This document shows, piece by piece, positions 16,480-24,909 of a stretch of DNA of 64,000 nucleotides. The position numbers were made by a program, and so were the translations under genes. How positions within the stretch are numbered: position 1 is the stretch's first letter; every line of letters starts with the position of its first letter. Source of the DNA: Microtetraspora malaysiensis (GTDB lineage Bacteria; Actinomycetota; Actinomycetes; Streptosporangiales; Streptosporangiaceae); the NCBI RefSeq assembly GCF_001528665.1, contig NZ_BBYJ01000013.1, forward strand, positions 182,442 to 246,441. Reading direction: 5' to 3'. Below the pieces are notes generated by a model. That model was not told the DNA's origin. It saw only the letters and a list, made by a program, of their open reading frames with translations, and ran no database searches.

Positions 16480-16758
16480 TCAGGGATGTCCACCGGCGAG
16501 GGCGACCGCGCGGGCGCGCCCGCCCACAGTGCCAGGGCGTCGGCGAGGCCGGAGACGTCGGCGGGGGTACCGCTCGATCTGCCGCGAGGCGTCGGTGAAC
16601 CGGGAGACCCACCGGATGCCCGTGACCCGAACCCCGGGTCCGAACGCGTTGCGCAGGGCCCGGTCCACCTCCTCCTCGGTGATGCCGTTCGACAGGGCCG
16701 GCGGTGAGATCGCCGGCCGCTGCGCAGACGGTAGATCGGGGGGCGCCGGTTTCCGCAA
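16480..16758 (-). pseudogene. FAD-dependent monooxygenase fragment
   Basis: The stretch LSNGITEEEVDRALRNAFG followed by VTGIRWVSRFTDASRQIERY is the mid-region of FAD aromatic hydroxylases, just before their GDAAH motif. Immediately afterwards the frame degenerates, and a C-terminal-like piece (GLADALALWAGAPAR) appears in another frame. The N-terminal FAD-binding part and the GDAAH region are missing, so this is a deleted remnant. It faces away from the HxlR gene, which suggests the lost enzyme was once the HxlR target. The rest of 16274-16781 holds no intact gene. Confidence 0.5.
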
Positions 16759-16768
16759 CGATAGTTGC
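16755..16768. promoter_or_regulatory. Perfect dyad GCAAC-N4-GTTGC, candidate HxlR operator
   Basis: GCAACGATAGTTGC is a perfect inverted repeat with a 4-base centre, placed 14 bases ahead of the HxlR GTG start and at the head of the divergent monooxygenase remnant. HxlR regulators commonly bind short dyads between themselves and a divergent redox gene, which is the basis for the call. Confidence 0.5.
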
Positions 16769-16781
16769 CTACGATGGACCG

Positions 16782-17156
16782 GTGACCCGGCCGCTGGAAC
16801 CCGACATGTTCGCGGGATGTGCCCCTGTCAGGCCGCTGATCCAGATCGGCGGCAAGTGGACCGTGAAGATCATCGCCTGTCTCGCCGAAGGTCCCCGGCG
16901 CTTCTCGGAGCTCCAGGTGCCGTTGCGGGGCATCACACCGAAGACGCTGGCCGCCTCGCTGCGCTCGATGGAGCGCGACGGCCTGGTCTCCCGCACCGCC
17001 TACGCCGAGAACCCGCCCCGCGTGGAGTACGAGCTCACCTCGCTCGGCCGCACGCTGTTCCGCCCGTTGGCCACCGCCTGCGAGTGGACCAGCGCGCACC
17101 TGCCCGACCTGATCGCCGCGCGCGCGACCCACGACGCCGGCGCCGCGCTTTCCTGA
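16782..17156 (+). CDS. HxlR-family winged-helix regulator
   Basis: The 124-residue protein shows the HxlR core: CAPVRPLIQIGGKWTVKII, LAEGPRRFSELQVPLRGIT, KTLAASLRSMERDGLVSR and YELTSLGRTLFRPL. The N-terminal Cys in FAGCAPV matches redox-sensing members of the family. The GTG at 16782 (VTRPLEPDMF) is chosen over 16704 because the dyad operator lies directly upstream and homologues start near this point. It probably represses itself and once controlled the now broken monooxygenase. Confidence 0.85.
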   Translation: MTRPLEPDMFAGCAPVRPLIQIGGKWTVKIIACLAEGPRRFSELQVPLRGITPKTLAASLRSMERDGLVSRTAYAENPPRVEYELTSLGRTLFRPLATACEWTSAHLPDLIAARATHDAGAALS

Positions 17157-17193
17157 CCCCACTCCAGGAGCGGGGGCGAAGCGGGCAACTGAT

Positions 17194-17955
17194 CTATTTC
17201 GCGGCCAGCGTGGAAGGAGCGAATCCGAACGCGCGCGAGAAGGCCGCGGTGAACGACGCCGGCGAGGAGTAGCCCAGGCGGCTCGCGACCTGAGTGATCG
17301 TGGACGTGCGGAGCAGCGGCACCGAGGCGACGAGCCGAGCGCGCGTCCGCCAGGCGGCCGGACTGATGCCGGTCTCACGACGGAAGCGGCGGGTGAAGGC
17401 GCGCTCGCTCATGACCAGGCGGCGTGCCCAGTCCTCGTTGGTGATCTGGACATCAGGGTCGGCGAGGTACTCGCGGCAGAGGTCCGCCAGGTCCGGCGAC
17501 GAGGGCAGCCCGACGTGGAGCGGCACCGGGCTCAGACGGGTGATCTCGTGCAACAACAGTGCCGCAATCGCCCCCTCTCGGCCGGCGAGGTCGTACTCGG
17601 CCTCGAAGTCGACGGCGACGAGCAACAGCTCACGGAGAAGAGGGGTGACGTCGACGACGGTGCACACGTGGGGCCACCAGGGCACCGCGTCCGGCTCGAT
17701 GTAGAGGCTGCGGGTGCTGACGTCGAGCATCCTGACGCGGTGGCGGGTGTCCGCCGGGATGAGGACGGCGCGGTCGGTCGGCACCGTCCACGTCCCGTCG
17801 TCGGTCTCGACGACCATCACTCCCCTGGCGCCGTACAGGAACTGCGCGCGCCGATGCCGATGCCAGTCGAGAACCTGTCCCGGGGCGTAGTCCGTCCCGA
17901 TGGGCAGCACGGCCCTCGCGACCCGATCGACGTCGGCGAGCTGAACGTTCCGCAC
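17194..17955 (-). CDS. AraC-family transcriptional regulator with cupin sensor domain
   Basis: The 253-residue protein has an N-terminal AraC-binding cupin (QVLDWHRHRRAQFLYGARG, AVLIPADTRHRVRML) and a C-terminal double helix-turn-helix (ITNEDWARRLVMSERAFTRRFR, TSTITQVASRLGYSSPASFTAAFSRAFG). It is divergent from the TauE/SafE permease gene with an 86-base gap and is a likely regulator of it. Start GTG; only a weak ribosome site is visible. Confidence 0.88.
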   Translation of the reverse strand: MRNVQLADVDRVARAVLPIGTDYAPGQVLDWHRHRRAQFLYGARGVMVVETDDGTWTVPTDRAVLIPADTRHRVRMLDVSTRSLYIEPDAVPWWPHVCTVVDVTPLLRELLLVAVDFEAEYDLAGREGAIAALLLHEITRLSPVPLHVGLPSSPDLADLCREYLADPDVQITNEDWARRLVMSERAFTRRFRRETGISPAAWRTRARLVASVPLLRTSTITQVASRLGYSSPASFTAAFSRAFGFAPSTLAAK

Positions 17956-18041
17956 CCGCCCAGCCTAGTGGCTGACTATCGAAATATATGGGCTGTGCTT
18001 CGATTGTCCGCCAGAAGCAGACATTGCTTGACTCGTAACTC

Positions 18042-18866
18042 GTGAGCGTCCTCGTGCTGGCCGGGATCGGCCTTCTCACCGGCCTGACCACCGTGCTGTT
18101 CGGATTCGGCGGCGGCTTCGTCACCGTTCCGGTCATCGTGTGGGCCGACGCGCGTCTCGGCGCCGACGCGGCCCATGTCGCGGTCGCGACCTCCGCCGTG
18201 GTCATGATCGTCAACGCGTGCGTCGCGACCGTCGCGACCGACCGCGCCGTCCTGAGCCTGCTGCGCCGGAGCAAGCCCCTGCTGGCCCTCCTCGCCGCCG
18301 GTGGCGCGATCGGCGCCCTCGCGACCCGATGGACCCCCGCGTTCGTGACGCAGTGGGCCTTCGTCGCCTACCTCGTCGCCACGATCGTCGACGTACTCGT
18401 GCGACCCGGCTTCCTCCATCGCCGGGCGGAAAGTGCGGTCACGGGCTCCGGCCGCGGAGAGGAGGCCGGTCGTATCCGTGCCGCGCTCGGCATTCCCATC
18501 GGCGCGACGGCGTCGTTCCTCGGTGTCGGGGGCAGCGTCATGACCGTTCCCCTGCTTCGCCGGCTGGGCCATGACATGCGCACGGCCACCACGCTGGCCA
18601 ACCCGCTGACGCTCGCCGTCGCGACGCCGGCGCTCGTCCTCTTCGGCGCGGAGAACGCGGGGAGCCCCGCGTCCGCGGGCGTCTTCCTCTATGGCCCGGT
18701 CGACCTCGGCGCCGCTGCGGCGCTCCTCGCCGGCGCCCTGCCGGTGATCGTCGTCATGCGCCGCCGTCCGCCGCGAATCTCCGACCGGCTCCACGCATGG
18801 AGCTACCTGGCGCTTCTCGTTCTCGTCACCGCCACGATGGCCGTCCTCTCCCTCGGCGACGCCTGA
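18042..18866 (+). CDS. TauE/SafE-family sulfite/organosulfonate exporter-like permease
   Basis: The 274-residue protein has about eight membrane helices and the two family repeats, each opening with a glycine-rich loop (LFGFGGGFVTVPVI and SFLGVGGSVMTVPLL). The family moves sulfur-containing or carboxylate anions across the membrane; the substrate here is unknown. It is divergent from the AraC gene and runs directly into an MFS remnant. Confidence 0.85.
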   Translation: MSVLVLAGIGLLTGLTTVLFGFGGGFVTVPVIVWADARLGADAAHVAVATSAVVMIVNACVATVATDRAVLSLLRRSKPLLALLAAGGAIGALATRWTPAFVTQWAFVAYLVATIVDVLVRPGFLHRRAESAVTGSGRGEEAGRIRAALGIPIGATASFLGVGGSVMTVPLLRRLGHDMRTATTLANPLTLAVATPALVLFGAENAGSPASAGVFLYGPVDLGAAAALLAGALPVIVVMRRRPPRISDRLHAWSYLALLVLVTATMAVLSLGDA

Positions 18867-19141
18867 CGGAGGCGAGTGTCGCCGGGATCATCACCGCGAT
18901 GCCCCAGTTCTGGCGGATACCGGCGATCGGCCTGACCGAAGCGGCCGCCGCCTCCGGCATGATCAACTCTGTCAGTAATATCAGCGGATTCGTCGGTCCC
19001 TACTTCACCGGGACCATCGCGTCCGCGACCGGCAGCTTCACCTACGCGCTGCTGGCCATCTCAATCATCATGGCCGCCGGACTGGCTGTCCTGCTCACCG
19101 CGGGGCGCCGGATGGAGCGGCTGGACTGGAGCATCTCATGA
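18866..19141 (+). pseudogene. C-terminal remnant of an MFS transporter
   Basis: The frame encodes the last two to three helices of an anion:cation-symporter-type MFS protein (MPQFWRIPAIGLTEAAAASG, then INSVSNISGFVGPYFTG). The other nine or so helices are absent; TauE/SafE coding sequence ends exactly where the remnant begins. A deletion has fused the two loci. It still ends in an ATGA overlap with the isochorismatase-like gene, showing the two once formed an operon. Confidence 0.7.
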
Positions 19142-19707
19142 CCACCGCATTGATCATCGGCGACGTCCAGCAGGGCATCACGGGCAGCTACCCGTTCGCC
19201 AGGCAGGTCCTGCCGCCGCTCACCGAACTGCTCCCGCGCGCCCGCGCGGCCGGTGTGCTCGTCGTGTTCGTGCACTTCGCCTTCCGGGACAACGGGGCCG
19301 ACCTGCCGCCGGACAACGCCTTGTACCGGTCGTTCTACGACGCCGGGGACGCCTTCCACGAGGGATCGGCCGGACCCGAGATCGATCTGCCGGTCGCCGA
19401 CGAGGACGTCATCGTGCTGAAGCGCCGCGCCAGCGCGTTCGCCGGCACGGATCTCGACCTCGTGCTCCGCGCCCGCGGCGTCGACACTCTCGCGATCGCC
19501 GGAGTCGCGACCAGCGCGATGGTGACTGCGACGTGCTACGACGCGGCGGACCGTGGCTACCACGTGACCGTGCTGCGTGACGGTTGCGCCGACGGCGATC
19601 CGGCGATGCACGACTTCTTCATGGACACCGTCTTCCCCAGCCGGGGATTCGAGGTCGTGCCCTGCGCCGGGTGGCATGCATCGCGCTCGCGGACGGACAA
19701 CCGGTGA
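19138..19707 (+). CDS. Isochorismatase-like cysteine-hydrolase-family protein
   Basis: The 189-residue protein has the isochorismatase-like fold: catalytic-type Asp in LIIGDVQQGI, Lys in VIVLKRRASAF and the cis-peptide region IAGVATSAMVTATCYDA. The residue position that is Cys in hydrolytic members is not Cys here, so it belongs to the divergent, possibly non-hydrolytic branch, or uses the Cys two residues later. It follows the MFS remnant with a four-base overlap. A perfect hairpin lies directly downstream. Confidence 0.8.
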   Translation: MTTALIIGDVQQGITGSYPFARQVLPPLTELLPRARAAGVLVVFVHFAFRDNGADLPPDNALYRSFYDAGDAFHEGSAGPEIDLPVADEDVIVLKRRASAFAGTDLDLVLRARGVDTLAIAGVATSAMVTATCYDAADRGYHVTVLRDGCADGDPAMHDFFMDTVFPSRGFEVVPCAGWHASRSRTDNR

Positions 19708-19711
19708 ATGA

Positions 19712-19742
19712 GGGCAGGCACGGTCGACGACCGTGCCTGCCC
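19712..19742 (+). terminator. Strong hairpin after the isochorismatase-like gene
   Basis: GGGCAGGCACGGTCG at 19712-19726 is followed, after one base, by its exact complement at 19728-19742. In practice this gives a 13-bp stem with a CGACG loop. There is no T run, as is usual for actinomycete terminators. Confidence 0.75.
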
Positions 19743-19896
19743 TCGCCAACCTCCCCGGTCGCGGCATTGATCGCGTGGTTCTGGGTGTCGCAATCACGAC
19801 ATGGCGGACAAACGGCACGTGCGACACCTGGCGCACCAGGCACCCCATCACCCACTCTCGTGACCACTAGTTGTTGCTACGAGAGGTTTCACCCCC

Positions 19897-22800
19897 ATGC
19901 ACTGGTCCGCCCATGTGATGGTGGCAGGAGTCACCACCGCCGCCCTGTTGAGCGCCCCGTTATCCGCGGCCGCGGCCGAGCCCGCCGGCGAGAGCGTCCA
20001 CCGGGTCACGCTGATCACCGGGGACGTGGTGACCGTCAGGCAGGCCGAACCGGGCAGGCACGCGGTCGAGGTGAAGCCGGGGCCGGGCCGTGAGCGGATG
20101 GCGTTCAACACCACCGAGGAGAACGGCGAGCTGCGGGTCCTGCCCAACGACATCGTCCCCCTCCTGGCGGCCAAGCGGCTGGACCCCAGCCTGTTCTCGG
20201 TCACCCGGCTGATCGCCCAGGGGTACGACGACGCGAAGACGGACAAGCTGCCGCTGCTGTTCCTCTACGACGGCGCCGCGCCGAAGAGCGCGACCGGGCC
20301 CGAGCTGGAGAGCGTCAACGGCCGGGTCGTCGCCGCCGACAAGCGCACGATCGGCCAGCTGTGGAAGTCGCTCGACAAGCAGGGGGCCGCCACGCTGTCG
20401 CAGGGCGTGACGAAGATCTGGCTGGACGCCAAGGTCAAGGCCACGCTCGACCACAGTGTGCCGCAGGTGGGCGCGCCGGAGGCGTGGCAGGCCGGGTTCG
20501 ACGGCAAGGGCGTCAAGGTCGCCGTGCTGGACACCGGCGTCGACGCCACCCACCCCGACCTGGCCGGACGCGTCAAGCAGACCAAGGTCTTCACCGACGA
20601 GCCGAGCGTCCAGGACGGCAACGGGCACGGCACCCACGTGGCCGCCACCATCGCGGGCGGCGACGGCAGGAAGGGTGTCGCCCCCGGCGCCGAGCTGATG
20701 GTCGGCAAGGTGCTCGACAACGACGGCTCGGGCACCCTGTCCGGCGTCATCGAGGGCATGGAATGGGCCGCCGCCGAAGGCGCGTCGGTGATCAACATGA
20801 GCCTCGGCGGCGGCGCCACCGACGGCACCGACCCGCTCAGCCTCGCCGTCGACACCCTCACCGAGCGCACCGGCGCCCTGTTCGTGGTCGCGGCGGGCAA
20901 CGACGGCGCGGCCTACTCCATCGGCACTCCCGGCGCGGCGACCTCGGCGCTGACGGTCGGCGCGGTCGACGGCACGGACGCGCTCGCGCCGTTCTCCAGC
21001 CGGGGCCCGCGCCTGGACGACGCGCCCAAGCCCGACCTCACCGCCCCTGGCGTGGCCATCGTCGCGGCCCGCGCGGCGGGCACCACCATGGGCGAGCCGG
21101 TCGACGAGCGTTACACGGCCGCCTCCGGCACCTCGATGGCCACGCCGCATGTGGCCGGGGCCGCCGCGATCGTCAAGCAGCGCCACCCCGACTGGACGGC
21201 GAAGCAGATCAAGGACGCGCTGGTCGGCTCGGCCAAGCCCATCGCCGGCCAGCAGATCGACGACGCCGGCGCGGGCCGCCTGGACGTGGCCCGCGCGGTG
21301 CGCCAGGGCGTGACCGCGACCGGCGTTGTCGACCTCGGCAAGCACCAGCGGGGCGAGGGCCCGGCCACGGCCGAGGGCACGATCACCTACACCAACGGCA
21401 CGGCCGCCCCGGTCACGCTGGAGCTGGCCGGCACCCTCGACGGGGCCGAGCTCAGCGCCACGACCGTGTCGGTCGCGGCGGGCGGCACCGCCGACGTCAA
21501 GGTCACGATGGACCTGGCCACGCTCTCCTTCGGCCGGTACAGCGGGCTGGTCACCGCCACGGCGGGCGCGGAGCAGGTACACACCACGCTGGCGCTGACC
21601 TGGAAGGGGCCGCAGCACAAGGTCCACTTCACCGCCGTCGACGCCGCGGGCAAGCCGACCGGCGCCGACACGCTGTCGATGTTCGGCGCGTCGCAGCTGG
21701 ACGACGTCTTCACCTGGCTGCCCGAGCAAGGGCTGACCGTGGAGGTGTCCGAGGGCACCTACATGACGCAGTCGCTCAACCTGGGCGGCGGCTGGGGCCG
21801 GACGCACCCGCGTGACGGCCTGGTCGTCATCCCCGAGCTCAAGGTCGACCGCGACCTGGACGTGGTGCTCGACTTCCGCAAGACCACCCCGGTGACCATC
21901 AAGACCAAGGAACCCGCCGAACAGGTGGGCATCTACACCTACTTCACCTATCGCGCGTTCGGCTCGCGCAAGATCTCCCAGGGCGTCATGAACTTCGACG
22001 TCATCGAGGGGCTCAACGTCTCACCGACCCAGCCGGTGCGTGACGGCTCGTTCGAGTTCGCGTCGCGCTGGCAGCTCGTCGCACCGAAGCTCACCGCCCA
22101 CCTGCCCGGTACGGGGCAGCCGTACTCGATGGGGTTCCTCGGCGGGTCGCCGGGCGTGGAGGGGCGGCACATGTGGTCGCTCGCCGATGGGACGGCCGGG
22201 GCCAAGGGCAAGGCCGCGGTCATCCGCAGCGAGGACATCGACTGGGCCGACCCGTCCGCGGCCGCGATCAAGGCGGGAGCGGTCGCCGTGATCCTGGTGA
22301 TGCCCCCCGACGACCCGTTCGGGCGTGACTGGAAGCCGGTCGGCGCCGACCTGCCGATCCCGGCCCTGGTGGTCGCCGGCGACGACGGGCAGCGGATGCT
22401 GGAGCGGATCAAGAAGGGCAACGCGAAGCTTCAGGTCACGGGGACGATGAGCTCGCCCTACCTCTACGACGTCATGCAGGTCTCCGATGGCCGCGTGCCG
22501 GACAAGATCGTGTATGAGGTGAACGACAGCAACACCGCGCGTGTTGCCACGACATATGCCGACAACGGGGGCTTCGCCTGGGCCAAGGAGCAGCGCTTCG
22601 GCTGGCGCCCCTGGCAGTCCTACTCGCTCGGCCAGCAGATGGAGACCCAGCGGATCGTGAAGACCCCGCTGCTCCGCACCGAATACGTCAGCGCCAACGG
22701 CTCCTTCTGGCAGCACCTCGTCAACCACCAGTACGTCTGGGACGACATGGGCCGGCTGCTCGACGGCATGACCGAGCAGCCGCGCACCTACCAGCCCGGC

Positions 22801-23430
22801 ACGCGGACCAGCGAGAGCTGGCACGCCCCGGTGGTCCGCCCGGCGATCCCCGCCTGGATCACGCCCTCCACCCGGGAGGGCGACACGATGGAGATCCGGA
22901 TCCCCGAGTTCGTGGACTCCTCCGGTCACGTCTCCCGCACGGGCGTCGACAACGACACCGCGTCGGCCCGGTTCTTCCGCGACGGCACGTTGGTGGCGGA
23001 GCGCGACGCCGCCTGGGGCGCGTTCCCCGCGTCGCCGCAGGAGGCCGTCTACCGGCTGGAACTGTCCACCACGCGCACCTCGGACGAGTGGACCACGGCG
23101 ACCGCGACCGAGACGGCCTGGACGTTCCGCTCCAAGCCGGGCGATCGGGTGCTGCCGCTGCTGCAGGTCGACTATGACGTGCGCCCGGAGCGCCCCGGTC
23201 AGGTGGGCTTCGCCGTACGGCATCAGGAGGGCGTGAGCGGGGTGCGCGCGAAGGATCTGAAGCTGGAGCTGTCGTACGACGACGGCGCGACGTGGCGCGA
23301 GCAGCCGGTGAACGAGCTCGGCGGCGGACGCTACAGCGCGTCCGTCCTGCGCCCGCACCCGTCACTGCGGGTCACCGCCACCGACTCGGCCGGCAACACG
23401 GTCAGGCAGACGGTGATCAGGGCCTACTGA
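19897..23430 (+). CDS. Large secreted subtilisin-family serine protease (S8)
   Basis: The 1177-residue protein has a signal peptide (about residues 1-28), an inhibitor-like pro-region and an S8 domain. The S8 triad is visible: Asp in VAVLDTGVDATHPDL, His in GNGHGTHVAATIAGG, Ser in AASGTSMATPHVAG, plus the oxyanion Asn in VVAAGNDGA. A long C-terminal region (about 600 residues) has Ig-like strands and a PA-like segment (DLPIPALVVAGDDGQ). It is a typical actinomycete extracellular protease. RBS GAGAGG lies upstream. It meets the LuxR-type regulator tail to tail with four bases between. Confidence 0.92.
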   Translation: MHWSAHVMVAGVTTAALLSAPLSAAAAEPAGESVHRVTLITGDVVTVRQAEPGRHAVEVKPGPGRERMAFNTTEENGELRVLPNDIVPLLAAKRLDPSLFSVTRLIAQGYDDAKTDKLPLLFLYDGAAPKSATGPELESVNGRVVAADKRTIGQLWKSLDKQGAATLSQGVTKIWLDAKVKATLDHSVPQVGAPEAWQAGFDGKGVKVAVLDTGVDATHPDLAGRVKQTKVFTDEPSVQDGNGHGTHVAATIAGGDGRKGVAPGAELMVGKVLDNDGSGTLSGVIEGMEWAAAEGASVINMSLGGGATDGTDPLSLAVDTLTERTGALFVVAAGNDGAAYSIGTPGAATSALTVGAVDGTDALAPFSSRGPRLDDAPKPDLTAPGVAIVAARAAGTTMGEPVDERYTAASGTSMATPHVAGAAAIVKQRHPDWTAKQIKDALVGSAKPIAGQQIDDAGAGRLDVARAVRQGVTATGVVDLGKHQRGEGPATAEGTITYTNGTAAPVTLELAGTLDGAELSATTVSVAAGGTADVKVTMDLATLSFGRYSGLVTATAGAEQVHTTLALTWKGPQHKVHFTAVDAAGKPTGADTLSMFGASQLDDVFTWLPEQGLTVEVSEGTYMTQSLNLGGGWGRTHPRDGLVVIPELKVDRDLDVVLDFRKTTPVTIKTKEPAEQVGIYTYFTYRAFGSRKISQGVMNFDVIEGLNVSPTQPVRDGSFEFASRWQLVAPKLTAHLPGTGQPYSMGFLGGSPGVEGRHMWSLADGTAGAKGKAAVIRSEDIDWADPSAAAIKAGAVAVILVMPPDDPFGRDWKPVGADLPIPALVVAGDDGQRMLERIKKGNAKLQVTGTMSSPYLYDVMQVSDGRVPDKIVYEVNDSNTARVATTYADNGGFAWAKEQRFGWRPWQSYSLGQQMETQRIVKTPLLRTEYVSANGSFWQHLVNHQYVWDDMGRLLDGMTEQPRTYQPGTRTSESWHAPVVRPAIPAWITPSTREGDTMEIRIPEFVDSSGHVSRTGVDNDTASARFFRDGTLVAERDAAWGAFPASPQEAVYRLELSTTRTSDEWTTATATETAWTFRSKPGDRVLPLLQVDYDVRPERPGQVGFAVRHQEGVSGVRAKDLKLELSYDDGATWREQPVNELGGGRYSASVLRPHPSLRVTATDSAGNTVRQTVIRAY

Positions 23431-23434
23431 TCGG

Positions 23435-24397
23435 TCAGAGCCAGTTCTCGTGGGCGGCGTGCCAGGCCAGTTGCATCCGGGTCTGCGCACCCGCCCGCTC
23501 CATCAGGTAGGCGATCCTGCGCTGCACCGTGCGATGCGAGATCTTGAGCTGGGTGGCGATCGATTTGTCCGGAACACCCGCGACCAGCAGCGACAGCAGG
23601 TAGAGATGGTCGGCGTCGAGCGGACTGCCCGGGCTGGTGAGGCTGACCGGCGTGGCTCGCTCCCACAGGCTCTCGAACAGGGCCTTGAGTGCGTCGAGCA
23701 GGCTGCTGGGCCTGATCAGCGCGGCGGTGAGCTGGGTCAGGCCGTCAGTGTGCTGGATGAGCGGGAGCACCCCGAGCTCGCCGTCCGCGATGATCATCCG
23801 CACCGGCAGGACGGGCAGCGCGCGAGCCTGCTCCCCCAGGGTGATGCCGTCGGCGAGGTTGACCAGCATGCCGGGTTCCTCCAGCAACGCCCCTTCGTAG
23901 ATGACGCGGAAGCCGACGCCGCGCCGCAGCGCCGCGAGCTCCTCGGTGTTCTCCTGCGAGGTCATCGCCACGTGCCCGGCCCGGCAGAAGCTGAGCACCT
24001 CGTGCCGGGCGCCGTCCTGCAGCAGCCGGAGCTGCTCGCGCAGCGCCGTACGGCTGGTGATCACCTCGATGAGCTGCGCCGCCTCGCGGCGCCGCGCGTG
24101 CGCGAGGTACTCCCCCGTGAGCTGCTCCATGGCATGCCGCGCCCGGTCGACCTCGGCCTGCCGCCGGTGCAGCCGGGCCGCGAGCGCGACGTCGGGCGCG
24201 ACCGCCGTGAACCGGCCGGGATCTCCCGGCACGGCCCGCGCCAGCCCCTTGGCCAGCAGCGAGCCGAGCGCCTGCCGCGCGACCTCGGCCGCCACGCCCA
24301 GTTCCTCGGCCAGGGCGTCGGACTCGACCTCGGTGGTCCTGACCAGTAGCCGGTAGGCGGCTTCCTCCTCCGCGCCCAGCCCCGCCGCGCTCAGCAC
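23435..24397 (-). CDS. TrmB/LuxR-type helix-turn-helix regulator
   Basis: The 320-residue protein has an N-terminal TrmB-like winged helix (VLSAAGLGAEEEAAYRLL, AEELGVAAEVARQALGSLLA), a central effector-like region and a C-terminal LuxR helix-turn-helix (LYLLSLLVAGVPDKSIATQ, ISHRTVQRRIAYLMERAGA). This domain order is common in actinobacterial regulators of secondary metabolism and secreted enzymes. The GTG at 24397 is chosen to match family N-termini; GTG at 24406 is an alternative. It is convergent with the subtilase gene. Confidence 0.8.
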   Translation of the reverse strand: MLSAAGLGAEEEAAYRLLVRTTEVESDALAEELGVAAEVARQALGSLLAKGLARAVPGDPGRFTAVAPDVALAARLHRRQAEVDRARHAMEQLTGEYLAHARRREAAQLIEVITSRTALREQLRLLQDGARHEVLSFCRAGHVAMTSQENTEELAALRRGVGFRVIYEGALLEEPGMLVNLADGITLGEQARALPVLPVRMIIADGELGVLPLIQHTDGLTQLTAALIRPSSLLDALKALFESLWERATPVSLTSPGSPLDADHLYLLSLLVAGVPDKSIATQLKISHRTVQRRIAYLMERAGAQTRMQLAWHAAHENWL

Positions 24398-24909
24398 GTG
24401 CCGCACACGGCCCGATCCAGATTCACCCGGCCATTGTAGAGAGGAGCTGCCAGATCGCCTTGCCGAGACGGCTGTTGCCGCTGAAGTTGGCGATGATGCC
24501 CTCGAACTCGATCCCCGCCTGAAGCCCTCGGGCAGGCCTGTCGAGAGTCCGAGGGAGTGTCCGACAAATGCCTCCCATGAACGACGTTCCGGGTCCTGCG
24601 GGATCGCGCGCCAGGGCCTCGCCGACGCCGGTGACGTGATCACCATCGCGAACCGGGTTCCGGACAGGACCTCCACCACCTTTTCGACGTCCGGCCCCGA
24701 CGGTCCGGAAGGCCGGCCAACCGGCGGCCGGCCAGGGCCGTACGGGCATGTCAGGGCGCGATCACGACGAATGACGGACGCCGAGGGGGTGACATTTTCG
24801 ACATTTGCACCATGACGGCCACTAACGCCGCTTCTAGAGTCATGGCCAAGTGCGACTTTTCGGTCGCATGGTTGCAACCTGCACTGAGGGCCCCTTAAGG
24901 GAGGGCGTA
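24398..24909. other. Gap without an intact gene
   Basis: About 500 bases separate the regulator from the first LVIVD gene. On the minus strand a short stretch near 24425-24540 reads GLQAGIEFEGIIANFSGNS, which looks like coding sequence from an old gene but has no recognisable start, family or continuation. The part nearest 24910 should hold the promoter of the LVIVD operon; no clear consensus box was seen. Confidence 0.4.
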
